Shown here: positions 25,561 through 38,619 of the stretch, in pieces | Numbering within the stretch: position 1 is the stretch's first letter | Layout: every line of letters begins with the position of its first letter | Origin: Ignelater luminosus | Taxonomy: Eukaryota; Arthropoda; Insecta; Coleoptera; Elateridae | Reading direction: 5' to 3' | NCBI GenBank assembly: GCA_011009095.1 | Contig: VTPC01002484.1 | Coordinates: forward strand, 1 to 64,000 | Length of the DNA stretch: 64,000 bases | The notes under the pieces: model-generated | Database searches by the model: none | Seen by the model: the letters and a program-made list of their open reading frames with translations, nothing else | What the model was told of the DNA's origin: nothing | Translations under genes and position numbers: made by a program

Positions 25561-27960
25561 TTTATTAATTAAAAGTTTATGAACAGATGTTACTTTTTTT
25601 TAGTGTAAAAATTAATATTTTGAGACATTCCCAAAGTCTGTAATTTAAACGTTTCAAAACCTTAAAAAAATATTTGCTACCGAAAAATTATCACTTAGCG
25701 TTTATAAACTAATATTGAAGCAATACAGCCTGAAGATTAGAAAAGCATCTATTATCTTAACAGTGACTGCGGTTTAAATTTAATTTCTTAATAGCAGTCT
25801 CATTATAATATTTAACAGCACATAAATGGTGAACAGTATAGAACCTCATATAAAACCTTGGGGTACACCTGTCTAAAGTGATTGCATTACTGCTAAGTCA
25901 GCATATTTTACTAATGTGAACCTACCATAAGCAGATTTATATTTGCAGGTGGATAACAGTGCTATTGAGCGTTTTTTTTATAATGATAAACTTCTTTGTG
26001 GTATTCAATGTTTTTATTTTGTAAATGTCCTTAATTTGTAAACTGGAACATGGAAATTTATTTTTTGTAGAATTCGGAGCGGCTAATAAACTCAAAAAAC
26101 AAACTCAAAAACTTCCCATTGAATCTATGCTTGCAAAATCAAAAACTAAAATCACCGAAGTCATCTAAAACCTCGATCCTGGGTACCAAGGCATCTTTTG
26201 GCAACAATCTGCGAATTTCAAAATATTTTTGCATACTTTTGTTAACACAGCCATAAGGCAATAAATGGATTTTCTTTGGCATGCACTAGAAAATCACCCA
26301 GTTTCCCATACAACAAAGCTGTAATGAAAATAACACTATTTTGACATAATTTGTTTAATTTCAGTTTTCTATTTCTTTTTTTTTATCAAAATCTATCAAA
26401 CAGATCTAAGCGGGAAAGAACTCGCGTTAATAGAAACCCGTTTGGTTTAAACTAAAAATGTAATATTACAAAGAAGAACAACCAGCTTGTTAATCTTGAT
26501 AGTTTTGGCAACTGAGATTAGTGTAAAGAAAAATTTAAATCGTACGTACATTCACTTGTGTAAATGTGTTTATGTTCCATCTTTTGCTCTAGCTCAAAGG
26601 ACCTGGCAAAGGATTTTGATACTCTAATTAGCAAGAGATTCTTACCCAGCTAATTCGATAATAGTATTGCTACTTAACTTAGCTCAAAGTTTTTATATAA
26701 TCTGGAAAACGAATCATAGAAAATGTTGACTCCTGGTTTTAACTGTGGGATAGTACCTACATATACGTATCATGAGCAAAATATGAAATTCATTACTATT
26801 ATTCTTTCCTGTTAAGGTATCACTGTTGCAACCCAATAAGAGTATTTTGGAGTTGGTAAATTATCAAAAGTCACGTTTGCTTGGACCAAAAAGGAACAAT
26901 CTTAAAAAAGTTGACCAAAAAGATACCTTACTAAAAAAAGAATAGCACTTGCTAGCTAGAACAATAGAAAATAACTCTGATGCATTTGGAGGTTTTGATT
27001 CAATTACTCAGCTAGTTTAAATAAAAATCAAAAACAGTTTTAAAAAGCTGCAAACATCCAAGCAAAAACTCCATCCAATACCGTATCTAGTACTAATGGG
27101 ACTCTCGCATATAAGAATTATAGTTAAATAATAGTGGCCTTCTGATAGCTTGTTCTACTAATATTACTATACGTTAGTTCGAACGAAGTGTGTTCTTAAC
27201 TGTTTCTTAAGACCTTCCCAAACAAATAAAACTTAAAAGCGACGACTTGGATTTCCGAACCTCTCAAAGAACTTTAGAAAACATGACACATTTCACTATG
27301 TAATGAAAGGCAGCGTTGCTTGAAATTATCCATGGTGGAAAAACAAACTGAATCTGCCAAATTCTGTTTTGTCATTTTTGCACATTTCATCCGTTTTTTC
27401 TATTCTTGCTCAGTGACCTGAACAAAATAAGAAAAATTGATGAGAATCCCAATCCTGATAGAAGATAGTACATACAAAAGTAGACTCAAAACGGCAAAGG
27501 GCTTTAGTGCAGGTCATCCTTAAATTCAGGTTTTGCTGAAAGCTCTGTGAGAGTTGGAGAAGATGAAGGAAGAAACAGGTAGTGCCCCAAAGCAATGGAG
27601 ATAAATCAGCCGTCTCCTTCTCTGCTAGAGAAAAAGAAGTTTAGAAGGTAATTAAACAGCAAATGTAAGGGCAAACCTCACGGTAACTGGACTGTTAGCA
27701 ATAAAGGATTCATTTTTAAAACCTAATTTGGCGTACCCTTTGTTATCTTATCCAACAGATCTCGATTAGTTTAGAAAATTTCTGAGGAGATTGCACATAC
27801 CTACTTACCAAGTTCACAAATTAGGTTTCTATCAATGCTCTTTTTGATGAATATATAAATTTAAATAGATAATTGCAGTCTTGAACGAGTTGTATGCATC
27901 TCTAAAATTTAAATTAGTTGATGCACAATTGATCTTAATTACAATAATGATAGCAAAAAC
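25561..27960. other. Repeat-like block without genes
   Basis: No gene, RNA or named element recognised. The only minus-strand frame of note (27410-27595, 61 codons) has no domain. Confidence 0.3.
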
Positions 27961-28249
27961 CTCCCCTGATTTTATTAATGAAACCCTTAAAAGCTTAACG
28001 TTTTGGGTTATTTAAAGCTCATAAAATACGAATTTACGGCTTGGTGATTGTGTTTCTTAATAAATCACGTCTTGAATGTTTAAAAATAAACAAAGTAATG
28101 TATTCAGAAGTTATTTCGCGTTTACATAATTGTTTATTAAGTGGTAAAAGAAAGATAAAATTCAATCAAGTTTTTCCATCTCAAAAGGGAGGTATTCAGG
28201 AAATGTGCGACTTTTCGTGTTTCATTTGAATAAAAAAGAGGCAATTCAT

Positions 28250-28560
28250 TCGTTGGTATGTTTTACATGCAAGAGTCAGATTTGCCCCGTGCCCTCTTTA
28301 GCGATGCGAAGATCATTACTTAAGAGGCGGTGAGACTGCGAGCGCCTCGGGACTCGTTCCATGACCTACCGTAAGCACATATTAGTTTAATGCGGAACGA
28401 GTTTAAAACGATAAGTGCTTTGATTTAATTCCCGGAGTTTCTAAACATTCAAAACGTCTTCTTTCTCCTTTCGATTTTTGATACAGAGAGTTTCAGAGGC
28501 GGCGGCGTTTCGATGCGCATTTTCACCGACGACGTCAAAACGGAAAATTTTGTTTGTTGT
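28250..28560. promoter_or_regulatory. CpG-rich island
   Basis: GC-richer island with a short dyad (GAGGCG to CGCCTC around 28325-28350), a GCGGCGGCG-containing stretch near 28500 and a half-CRE GACGTCA at 28531-28537. Promoter-like in composition. A long open run begins directly downstream, but it lacks any usable ATG. Confidence 0.35.
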
Positions 28561-28577
28561 AGAAAAGAGGCAACTAT

Positions 28578-29053
28578 AAAATATTCACGTGTTACCTGTA
28601 ATAGAATATTCGCTGCTTCGGTCTTGGAATTTGCAGCCTCTATACAACTACAATTTCGTTACATCGCCATCGCTCGCTTCTGATAGACTCTCCGGCTTGG
28701 ATGTATGTAGATTTTCTTTGATCCAAAATACATCTCTAGCAGGATTTGATCCCTCACTATTCGGCATCGTATATTCGTTATTTTTTGTTCCTTTATTCCA
28801 CTTTTCGCATTCTTGTCTTCAGGGACCTCTATCCTTCATACATTCTGAGATACGAGTCTATTCCCAACGCTCCCGAACTGCCAACCAAACAGGAAACGTC
28901 GTCTGTACGGGACTCAAGAAGATTGAAATATTGCACGCCCAAGGATTGAACCAATTTTCATATATTCCTTTTTATCTCCTTTCCTTTTACACTGCCAACG
29001 CAAGGTATTTTTTAGATGATAACAAAGTAATTTTAAATCTAAATAAAATGTAA
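28578..29053 (+). other. Long open run without ATG start
   Basis: Open on the plus strand for about 158 codons, from just after a TAA (28575-28577) to the stop at 29051-29053. This is the longest gap-free open run in the window. The only in-frame ATG is its last sense codon, so it cannot be a stand-alone gene. It could be an internal or terminal exon: TTTGTTTGTTGTAG just upstream resembles an acceptor, but the frame after it meets the TAA. No domain recognised. Chance remains the leading explanation. Confidence 0.2.
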
Positions 29054-29478
29054 ACAACGGGATACAAACAAATCACACGAACAAATTTCATTTTGAATTC
29101 TATATGTTCGACACGGTTATTGTTTTTTTCAATCTTGTAAGGAACTTTCAATTATTTCAACATTTACATTGGTAATCCTTTTTACGGGCTTTGATCATCA
29201 CGTTTGACAAAACAAACGGTAGTTATCAATTCTTTCATTATTTACATGTAAGAGACGCATTCCAAACTGTTAGAAAAAAGCCTTTGTTTGAATCTTGGTG
29301 GAAACGGGAAGATATTGATTTTTAAAACATCAAATACTTGTTTCGTACTGTACAGAGATTTATTAACTGATCGACACAAAATTGATCTCTAGAAATATAC
29401 AAATAATGCAGTTGCAGAATTTTTCAAATGAAATTTCTTTAATAATATTTTTTATGGATTAATACCTCTAAATTAATA
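29054..29478. other. AT-rich non-coding stretch
   Basis: Nothing recognisable. Confidence 0.35.
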
Positions 29479-29500
29479 TACAGTAGAACCTCTATCAGTC
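29479..29500 (+). mobile_element. pogo/Tigger-like transposon end
   Basis: TA followed by CAGTAGAACCTCTATCAGTC. Insertion next to TA and a terminus starting CAGTAGAACCTC are characteristic of pogo-clade Tc1/mariner elements as I know them. No matching inverted end (GAGGTTCTACTG) was noticed to the right, and no transposase motif was seen, so this would be a single broken end. Confidence 0.4.
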
Positions 29501-32470
29501 GAATCTTAACTAAACAAGATTCTGCTTTGTTTCAAAATCCTGATATAGTATGATCTTATTTCTGTATTTTCTATTATTAATATTGTAACTTATTAATCGA
29601 AAAAAATTTGCAAACTGAATGGGTTTGGTTGGCACTGTAGTTAGACATCTTACTTTTCTTACTAATAGGACATACATAATGAATATGCAAATATTTTTCT
29701 TGTAACTGTACAAAATTTAGCTATAAATTTTGCTTTCTAAAAAGCAAACGTCTTTAATAGGAGAAACGCCACTGTGTAGTGTTATAAATAGAAAGTAAGG
29801 TATACACATACACAAAGAAAAGAGCGTTTAACACGACCATGAAAAAAATAGCAAACATTATTTCTCTCGGTTATTAATTTTTTATTGTCTACATGAAGAC
29901 TGATCTACTAATTCTAATTCTGAAGCAAAAAGATTAACGGTCACGGCCTTATTGAAGTTTCAATGTACAAAGTATTGCTCTTTTTAATGAAGCTGTTCTG
30001 GAACAAACCATTGTTTCCTTAGAAACTTAAGATGGATGATTTCTTAATAATTCTTATGATTTTTCGATAAAGCGGAAAGACGCACCTGGTCGTCATTATA
30101 CGTATTTGACAGACTTCAGAAACCTTTCTGGAGAAACGGTCTCTTTGCAGGAAGATAACGGTCTGTTTTATATCATTGACTTTATAGAAAATTGAATCAA
30201 GAATCAGATCCGACTCATGTCTTGACTTGTTTAAATCTCATACACCATTATGCATGACTGCATTAAGATTTCTGTCTCAAACAGTTTCGTTTAGTTAATA
30301 GGTGATTTTAGGAATTTTCTGGTACCAAGTCTCTCAATTGTTATCTAGTCCAACTGCGTCGGCATTAAGAAAAGTTACAAACATATTGGTTTAGAAGTCT
30401 GTTTTATTTGTCTAAAGTGAAGTCAGTGAACTGTCTACATAATAACTTTTTCCCTCTTTTCAGTAGCCATCATCTTGGGTTATAGATAAATCCTTCTAAG
30501 AAATATGTTGGCCGGAAGGGAATTACTGCCTTCAGTAAGTAAAGAGAGGTAAAGTTGCAAGAAAGGTAAAGTCGCATTCAAACCCAATACAAATGTCTTA
30601 AAGAGAACTAAAGCGACTTCAACTAAGCCGAACAAGCTTAGACAATAATTGACTTTCGTGTCAGTGCACTATTCTATACTAAAGGAGTAGAATCCGTTTT
30701 AGATCCTTTACATAGCGATTGTTTTCACTTGGCCTGAAACAAAGCAGAGGAAAATATAAGGTTTTGTTTCGGTAGTCCAAAATATCGTCTGGTACAATTC
30801 TTCTACGATTAGCTTTACACCCGGTACACTGGTTGCTCACTTCTGGTATACATAGTCAGTGATATCCCTTAGGAAGATTCAAGATCGATGGTTAAAGTCA
30901 AATTTTGGGTTTCCCTATAATAATAGTCTAAGTGGTGTCTTTCGAATATTGGACTAACCGCACAATTGACTACTCGGTTTGGTCTGTTGGGAAAATCTTG
31001 CTAAACTCATAAATCAATATACAAAAACTTCTAAATCTCCTTGAAAAAGCCTTAGAAATGTAATTATAAGGTTAGCAAGTTTTTTATTTCTTAGCATCAG
31101 ACTTAGAAGTACTGCAACTGAAATTATTTCAAACACGTTTAGACTTTTCAGGTATGTTTTCAACTCTGCCTGCTTGTGATATCAAGACCGACTTGCAATG
31201 AGTAATCTTCAGGTAACTTGTTAGTAGGTGCTGTATGTTGCCCCCGTTATTCGTTTCGTATAATGTAAATTTGACTTTATTTTGCTTCATTCAGGAACAG
31301 AACCCACAAAATTTGCTTTGGGGTTGCATCAGTGATATTCTAGTGCGGTTGTGCTTGCTTTAAAGTACATATATGAAGCAGCACTGACGTTACCAAGAAA
31401 AATGATCGGGAGATGTTAATGTCTTTGTCCATGGTCCAGATGCGTATCTACAGAAGGAATGTTGCACACCTTCTCTGTAGGGTGGAAGCAGTCTAGATCG
31501 ATCATCCTCCTCAGATGACCCTTTCTAGGTGTGGTAGCCAAAGCTTGCATTTGGCGGTGTGGTGGCAAAAATGGTGAGTTTATAGTCGATATTGTCGGCA
31601 AATTGAGCGAATAAGGGTTCAGATTTTGGGGATGGGGGGCAATAGAAAAAGAGAAGGAGGACGAACCTGTTTCTTATCCGGACAAAAGGGCAGTAGAATT
31701 CTATAAAGAAGCTCTAGACTTCCTCAAAGGCACGCTCGGCGTTCAGAGCATGTCAAACAGCAGTTAATTAATACAGAAAACGTCCTACATAACTCTTTCA
31801 CTTTAAATTCCTCTTGGTTTTACTCTGAAGGTGTTTATAATCATATTTCTGGAATGGAACTGTTTACGTGTACAGAGTGTCAGCAAGTTTATAATATTAC
31901 TTAGTTTGAATTCTATAGAGGTTATTAAAACGATTTTCTTTGTCTTTTTTCTGAGCAGGTCTTTGTGACTTAATGTGCAACTATTTGGTGGGCGTTTGCA
32001 CTTCATTTTTCCAACTTATTTACTCATTACCACAAAATTACATTACTTGAAGAAGTTCTTAGAAGAGGTCTTTGCATATTATTTAAGATTGAATAATAAT
32101 ATGTAATTCTACAAGTAGAAGAAGCTTATAAAATCAAGTAACTGACAAATATGAGGACGAAAAGAAAAATCTAAACAAGGATCAAACAAAGAAAATGGGC
32201 AGAAACAAAACCCGAATACAGACTAAGCAAGCTTGTTTCTAATGGCTATAACTATGAATATGGCTAAAGTAATCAAATTTCATTTCTCTGCCACATAATT
32301 AGGTACCAAGTACGAAACATTCTAATTAAAACCAAAAGTTTGAAAATGATTTAATAAATGCCTCACCGTAAAAAAATAAAATAAAGGCTATTGTCTGCCC
32401 CAAAGCAAAATGTCCAACTAAATAATTGCATAAAAGACTTTTAAGAATAAAAGCCATTTTAGAAAAAAAT
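29501..32470. other. Repeat-like block without genes
   Basis: No gene recognised. A 61-codon minus-strand frame at 31416-31601 reads like ordinary protein (basic, His/Pro-rich) but has no known motif. It may be a transposon scrap. Confidence 0.3.
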
Positions 32471-32479
32471 AATTTTAAT

Positions 32480-33100
32480 TAGTAGGTACACCATAGATAG
32501 GTGTAAAGTATTAAATGGTTATGGGTTGTCATTTACAGTTTTTCAACCTTTTTCTAGTTATTTTACATAGACACATAACTTTAAATGTATACAGAAGCTA
32601 TTCTTTGATATATCCTGGTAAATTGAACACAGAATTCAGAAAACCTAAGATGCAAAAAGGAAGACGCCTAGCTTGGTTGGCAACTCCCAGTTTTCATGAA
32701 TTTAAATTCAATTTTCGTGTGCCGTTTCCAGCAGCGCCCCGCGCTGGCTGCCAATACATCATCTTCTCTTTAGCCTCCGGCGCACATCACATGCACACAC
32801 CTTTCTTCGCCGACTGTATTAGAACGCAATTCGCGGAGATGAAATAAAAATAACATACAGCACAATATTCGCAAAATGTAGCTGCTGATGCTTGAGCTTT
32901 AGAAACAATTTTATATTCTCTGTCTCATATCAGAAAACTTTTATATACAGACATACACACAATTTTGTCTTAAATAAATATTATCTTAAATTTGTTGGAA
33001 AATATGTAGGTATATTACATGCAGAATGATTTATGAAGACTTTATTGTAAACCCACACTATTTGTAAAATTAAAACAGGTAAATATTCTTTTTTAATGTT
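32480..33100. other. AT-rich with small GC-rich core
   Basis: A GC-rich core at about 32710-32800 contains a small hairpin (CAGCG-CCCCG-CGCTG, near 32731-32745) and a GCCAAT close by (about 32750). A 110-codon plus-strand frame (32515-32847) crosses it; no domain is recognisable. Confidence 0.3.
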
Positions 33101-34055
33101 TAACTTAGGAGAGTAGTAAGAATTTTATTAGTTAGCATAGCTGTAAATGTTTCTCAAGACCAATACTATAAAGGTCTTCTAAATTTTCTTTTTTTTTTTC
33201 ATTGGTTCAGTTATGTAATTCAACTCTCTGATTGTTTATTTCCAGCAAAAAGAATTTGCTTCAGTAAATAATTAAACAAGTGTCTAATTCAGTTTTTGAG
33301 GTGTAGATCTATCGTAAGATGTTTGTATTTCAGCCAGTAATATCGTATATATATATTATTTAAAGCTAGTCAGTTGTTTAGTTCAGCGTTTTCCAAAAAT
33401 TTTTTAATCATTAAAGCAAGAAATTGAAGGAAGCTTCTTTTGGTGCAAAATTGGAAGAGTGTGGTTGTGGTGCAGTTTCGCTTGACTCCTTACATCAACG
33501 TCTCCACTCTGCTTTGCTCAAAGTTAATTCAGTTTTGAGTTCCGGCAATATTCATCTTAACAGTTTCTGGTATCTATTTAAAAATATATGACTCTACCTG
33601 TTGCAAACATGGAGAAACCAAGCGTTGTTTGAGTTTTGCTACATGTATCAATAGATACTTATTAAACAGAAATACATGACATGACTATGATACTGAGCTA
33701 GTAGCAAGCTTTCTTCTTCCATACGTTCGTGACTTGGCAAGTCTTATAATGGAAGAACGATCTAAGTGTACAATTGAAAAAGAACCTTCAAGCAAATAAA
33801 GCATAATCAGGCTGATAAACATAGATTTAAGTCTATTTGCCTTGTTCATATAAAATTCGACTTAATAGTTATATGATTTTTTTATCCCTCCTTTCGGAAT
33901 AGTATTACAATCTGTTCTTAAGTTTGAACAATGAATAATTTATTTCTAACCTAACTTAATATGGAATCTCTTAGTCTAAAGTCTTACTCAGTAACAGTTC
34001 TTAGTTTTTATTAGCTTTATTGCTTGTTTGTATACTATTATATTGTATACACTAT
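33101..34055. other. Repeat-like sequence next to LINE
   Basis: No gene. The part nearest 34055 is probably the 3' untranslated end of the minus-strand LINE described next, but its limit is not visible. Confidence 0.3.
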
Positions 34056-34059
34056 CGCA

Positions 34060-35290
34060 CTATCGCACTGTGCTCTGCTTTTGTAAACTCACTTCACTAC
34101 ACTATCTCATGGGGTTTAATCCTCTTTAGTCGTCTAAGTTCAGTCGTGTTGTCAAGGAGCTGGAGAGCCTCCACATTCACGTGATGATGAAGCCTCTCTT
34201 TATGGTTTCTAGCTTGTTTGGTGATATCCTGTCTAAGATGTTCCTTGGGGTTTTAGTCTTAGAATCATTTGTATAGTACTTTCCCTAGCACATCCCCAAA
34301 GTTGAGTTCCGTAACTCCATAAAGGTTTGACTATCTGGTTTTACAGAAGTATCTTGTTGTGGATAGATAGTTTGGATTCCCGTCCTAGTAACCATCGCAT
34401 TTTTTTGTACTTGAGTCCAAGCTTTTGACGTTTCCTTTTTACCTTTGCTTTCCATCTAATTTTTGCATTAGGTGTAATACCCAGGTATTTTGCTGTGCTT
34501 TCATACGGTATCTAAATATTATTTATTCTGACTGGATAGTATTGAGTCCTTTTGTTCATGAAGTCAACGTGAACGGACTTGGATTCGTTCAATTTGGTTC
34601 TCTGTTTTTTGGTATAAGCTGTAAATTTGGTCTAGGAAAGTTTGTAGTTTTTGTACTGCTTCTTCGTGATTGTTTCCGACTGATAGAATTGCCGTGTCAT
34701 CAGCGAAGGATGGTCTTTTGACTTAAGACTTGTATATAATAGATATAAAGCTTTTGGTACTCTAGCTTTAATTTGTCTCAGATTAGAATATGCTCCTCCT
34801 GTTTGATTCTGAAGCATCTATCTGATATGTACGAATTAAGTAATGTGCAGTACTGTTCAGGTAGGCATTTGCAAAGCTTTCTTACCAGTCCTTTGTGCCA
34901 TACTTTGTCAAAAGCCTACGCCACATACAAAAAGATGGTGGAGTAGACCTTTTTCTCTTCTAATGCCATTTCAATAATATTGTACTTGGTCAACAGTCTA
35001 TTTTACTATTGTCTTGAGTCTTTTTAGTAGCAATTATTGGTTTATACGATGCTACTTGGTATTGTGGTTTTCTGGTTTCGGAATCATCAATACTTCAGTC
35101 ACCTTACCATACATAGTCTTGGGACGTATTGCAGTCTAAACGAAGTTAATTTTCTGATTGTTTTGTCTGGTAGCTGTTTTAAAATCTTACCTATAATTAG
35201 AACAAAGCCAGGTGCCTTTTTTGTATCTCTGCTTCTACCTCCTTAGCAGTACCTATCTGGTTTAATTGACATTCTGTCGGTGTTTGTTTC
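34060..35290 (-). mobile_element. Jockey-clade LINE reverse transcriptase, decayed
   Basis: Minus-strand pieces of a non-LTR retrotransposon ORF2 in the correct order, reading from high to low coordinates. They are an entry segment GTAKEVEAEIQ (about 35230-35260), APG (about 35205-35215), a KP..YRPI-like segment (35030-35075), motif A AFDKVWHKGL (34891-34925), the catalytic FADDTAI (34685-34707, both aspartates kept), YGTQLWG (34293-34313) and a C-terminal tail HVNVEALQLLDNTTELRRL (about 34130-34185). Stops and frameshifts interrupt it throughout, and the endonuclease and ORF1 parts are missing, so it is a dead 5'-truncated copy. The tail motif is typical of Jockey-type elements of insects. 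Plus-strand frames here are shadows. Confidence 0.92.
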
Positions 35291-36920
35291 TTTTAATATA
35301 TGATTAAAGAGAAATTTTAATTCTAATTAAAAGAACGAAATTTAAAAATTTGGAAAGGACGAATAAAATTAAATTAACAATGAACGAAAGAAAGAAAATT
35401 TCCAAATAAGAATTCGAAAACTACAAAACTATGGGAAAAAAATTAATAAGTGGAATTAAACAATCAATGCTTCAGATAGTGCAGTTCAGAGAAACCAAAC
35501 GGGTCTGAATCTATCTCATTGGTGGAAACAAGGATTTAATAAATGGAAGGGTATAGAATCCAGCAAGTAAATTAATAGTAATAATAAATAAAAAAAGACA
35601 TTGGTAAACAAAAACATCTGGAGTGGAAAGTTCAAGAAAGCCAAGATTCATTTTGGGCGCTTAAACCCTGAAATCGATCATCTAGTTGAAGTTCTGGCAT
35701 CCCATCTATTTATTCCTGCATCTTTTGACTATTCTTCATCAATCCTTATGTGCTTTACAACCTCTCATTTAAAACATTTATCAGATGCTGTTATGTGTAA
35801 GCACGGAAATCGACTGTGGCTAATTCTAGATAATTTGTCTTTTTGGTATTGGTAGATTAAATATATCATTCATTTTATGCTTTGTGCAAATAGTCACTGA
35901 TCTTGTCTCGACTGTATTCGTTTACAGAGCTTGTAATTCTGCTTTTTTTGGTTTTGTTACAAATGAATAGTATATTCCATAAGTTTGTAAAGGTAGAATC
36001 ATACAGATATATGCCAAAGGTATCAGAAATTCTAGGAACAATGCCCACTGTAGGTAAATAGTTGTAAATTTCTAAGAACTAACTAATATTCATAAACTAT
36101 AAGAGTTAACTCAAGGCATAATGACTTAGAATCTTGACAGTATGTCTAGATATCTCCTAAAATGCTTGCATTTTGATTAGTGTTAGAGAAATTGATAAGT
36201 CAGCAGCTGTTGACAAAGAATTATGAACCTTCTGAGATAAACAGTATTTTTTAAATAAGTCAGCAAAACATGGCATGGAAGCGTTTGCTTTTAGGGATTC
36301 AATTTGGAAATGTACATAAGAATTCATCTAGTGGGGCCATTCAAGCAAATGAAACTAGTTCTGTCTAAAGGTTCCACAGAAATATAACTGGAGAGAAATT
36401 AGCTAATTGACCAAAATAATCTTAGATATTGGGAGGCTTACATCCTGAAATAAATCAAGGGTTTTTTGTTTTATCATCATCGAACAAGCAACTGATGACT
36501 CAAAATATCCCAAATGGTAACAGTTTATAATACGACGAAGTTTGTTATGGACTTACCTGATTAACTGATTTAGACTTGCAAAAGGAATTAACTCATAGAA
36601 GCTTTAGCATAGGAAATGATGAAGCCACAGTCAAAAATGAACGCTTATGTTCCTTGGTATATACAATAAGATCCCACTATAAGATGAACTTCTGTCGAAC
36701 GTTGATAAAACCGTGGATTTAATATAGATCGGCAGTGATGCAGGTGCTCGTCGAAATAAAGTGGCGGGTATGTGCTCTTTTTATTTTTCCACGAAGAGAT
36801 CTTTGCTGCACGTGTGGATGTCAACGGGACATTAAGTGCCTAGTCTGTTCTACTGTACGCCTTTCAAAAGTGCTTTAACCTTGACAACTAATATATCTTT
36901 TTAAATTAGTGTGCTTTGTG
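35291..36920. other. Repeat-like non-coding block
   Basis: No gene. It may include 5' LINE remnants too decayed to recognise. A small patch at about 36690-36840 contains a CAGGTG E-box (about 36741) and a CACGTG E-box (about 36810). Confidence 0.3.
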
Positions 36921-37435
36921 TTACCATCCTGTGAAGGTCTTGATAGTGTTTTTATCAGGCATTGGTGTTGCCTCTGCTGATGTTACCTTTCTTCCATCTT
37001 CAAACTTTGTACATTTGTTCAATTTTAACTATACGAAATCAAGTTAATTAAGATATAATGCGGCTGGTAACGTTGGGTCAGTGATTGCCGGCGTCGTCGG
37101 TTATGGAGTTACAAGTTTTACATTTGGGTTTTTCGAAGACAGAGTTGTTCATAGTACCGATTTAGGTTATGAAATATTAAGGTGCTTGGTGTTGGAGAGA
37201 GCTGGGCAACGGTTGCAATATAATTGCAATTGACTATAGAGGAATTTGCTGGTCCTTTTCGGTTCTTGGTGTTGTAGGGATGGTTGTTGCTGGTTGCTGT
37301 TACTGTTTGATTGGGCGCATATAAAAGTCTTTTCGGAGGAGGTGGCACAAAATCATCAGTATTGAGCAAGAGTATGTACTTGGTCTCAGCCTTCGATTGC
37401 AATCTAAGGTGGCAATTTAGAAAAAAGCTTTATAC
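36921..37435 (-). other. Minus-strand coding-like open runs
   Basis: Two neighbouring minus-strand runs have amino-acid make-up more like protein than the surrounding frames. The first, 37118 to about 37430, contains DDFVPPPPKR and a Asn/Thr/Pro-rich stretch. It opens just inside a CCACCTTAG acceptor-like site (about 37404-37412). The second, 36921-37020, contains FEDGRKVTSAEATP and ends in TAA. Neither has a usable ATG or a known domain. A third short frame between them has a CKTC pair of cysteines. Candidates are a decayed transposon gene or an exon. Weak. Confidence 0.2.
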
Positions 37436-38600
37436 CTCTGAAATATCGTGGATATGGTCGATATACGACTTTCTAAGCATTTTTGATAAACATGAACTGG
37501 AGAAAAGAATCTACTGAAGTTTTGTTTTTTCTATCAGTAAAAACAGAGTCAAAAAGTTTTTCTTTCTTTGCATCCTTATCTGGTTTGCTTGATTTCATCT
37601 CAATAAGCAAATAAAATCATTATTAGATTTATTCGAGAAAATTCCAAAATGAGGTCGATTTGCCGAAATAGCATTGTCAGCTTTGATTCCTTTGTTTTAC
37701 AAGTCTTTTTGACAAGATCTGAGGCTTCTTTCTAATAATGAAAAAAATGCTGAGCAGCTAGGATCTTTAACAATATATTTTGTAGTTCACATTTATTGAT
37801 TTCTTTACCAAATGGTATGTGCATTTACGCTACAATTAATACCAACCCATTTTGGAGTGTGATTGATTCAACTGTATATCACTTTCAGATCTGAGAAAAT
37901 AATAGTTGTTGTAAAACAAAACCTGCACGAAGCCGCCTATTATTATTTCAGTGCTTAGTTTACGCAGCTTTGTATTTATTTCTTTAAAAGTAAGGCAATA
38001 TGATTTTATTTTTAAAAAATGTAAAAATTTTAATTTTTCATAAAAACATTAGATTATATATGTAGTAGATAAAATACACCCCTTCATGTAGTTAAAATTG
38101 ATTTGACTTTAAAAAGATTCTATAAAAAACATTACATTTATGATAATGATTGAATTAGGTTATTTTATCTGTTCTTTTTTGATTACAGATATTTATATTT
38201 CTTGCAATTTTTGTCTTGTTTTTCACGAAATTCTTTCCAAACATATGTAGCTAATTTAAAAGTAATTTTATCTGAAATGTCAAGCACCATCCCAATAACT
38301 TTAACAGCCAGTATTTCGGTTGATGTTGAATGTTAAGAACTTTTAGGAAAAATATTAGGATAATCCGTATAAATTGAAGAAGCCCAGCAATATATGTATG
38401 CAAGATACAATGTTCAAGCAATGTTTGCCTTCTTGTGAGCACGACCACAAAGATTGTAACAACGGGATTGCGATGCGGCGTGCTTACTGACTGGAAAGAT
38501 TAATAATAAGATTTTTCAGAGACGTGTGTGAGATGGAAATGATGAGCTTAACAAAGAGCAAGAAGATGTAGCAGATGTAGGAATTCATGGAATCTACTTA
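37436..38600. other. AT-rich non-coding stretch
   Basis: No gene or motif cluster. The change from repeat-like to AT-rich sequence comes at about 37.9 kb. Confidence 0.3.
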
Positions 38601-38619
38601 AGAGTGCTGCTCTAATGAA

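Noticed and set aside
34425-35246. Plus-strand frames of 98 and 69 codons
   Set aside because: Antisense shadows of the minus-strand LINE reverse transcriptase.
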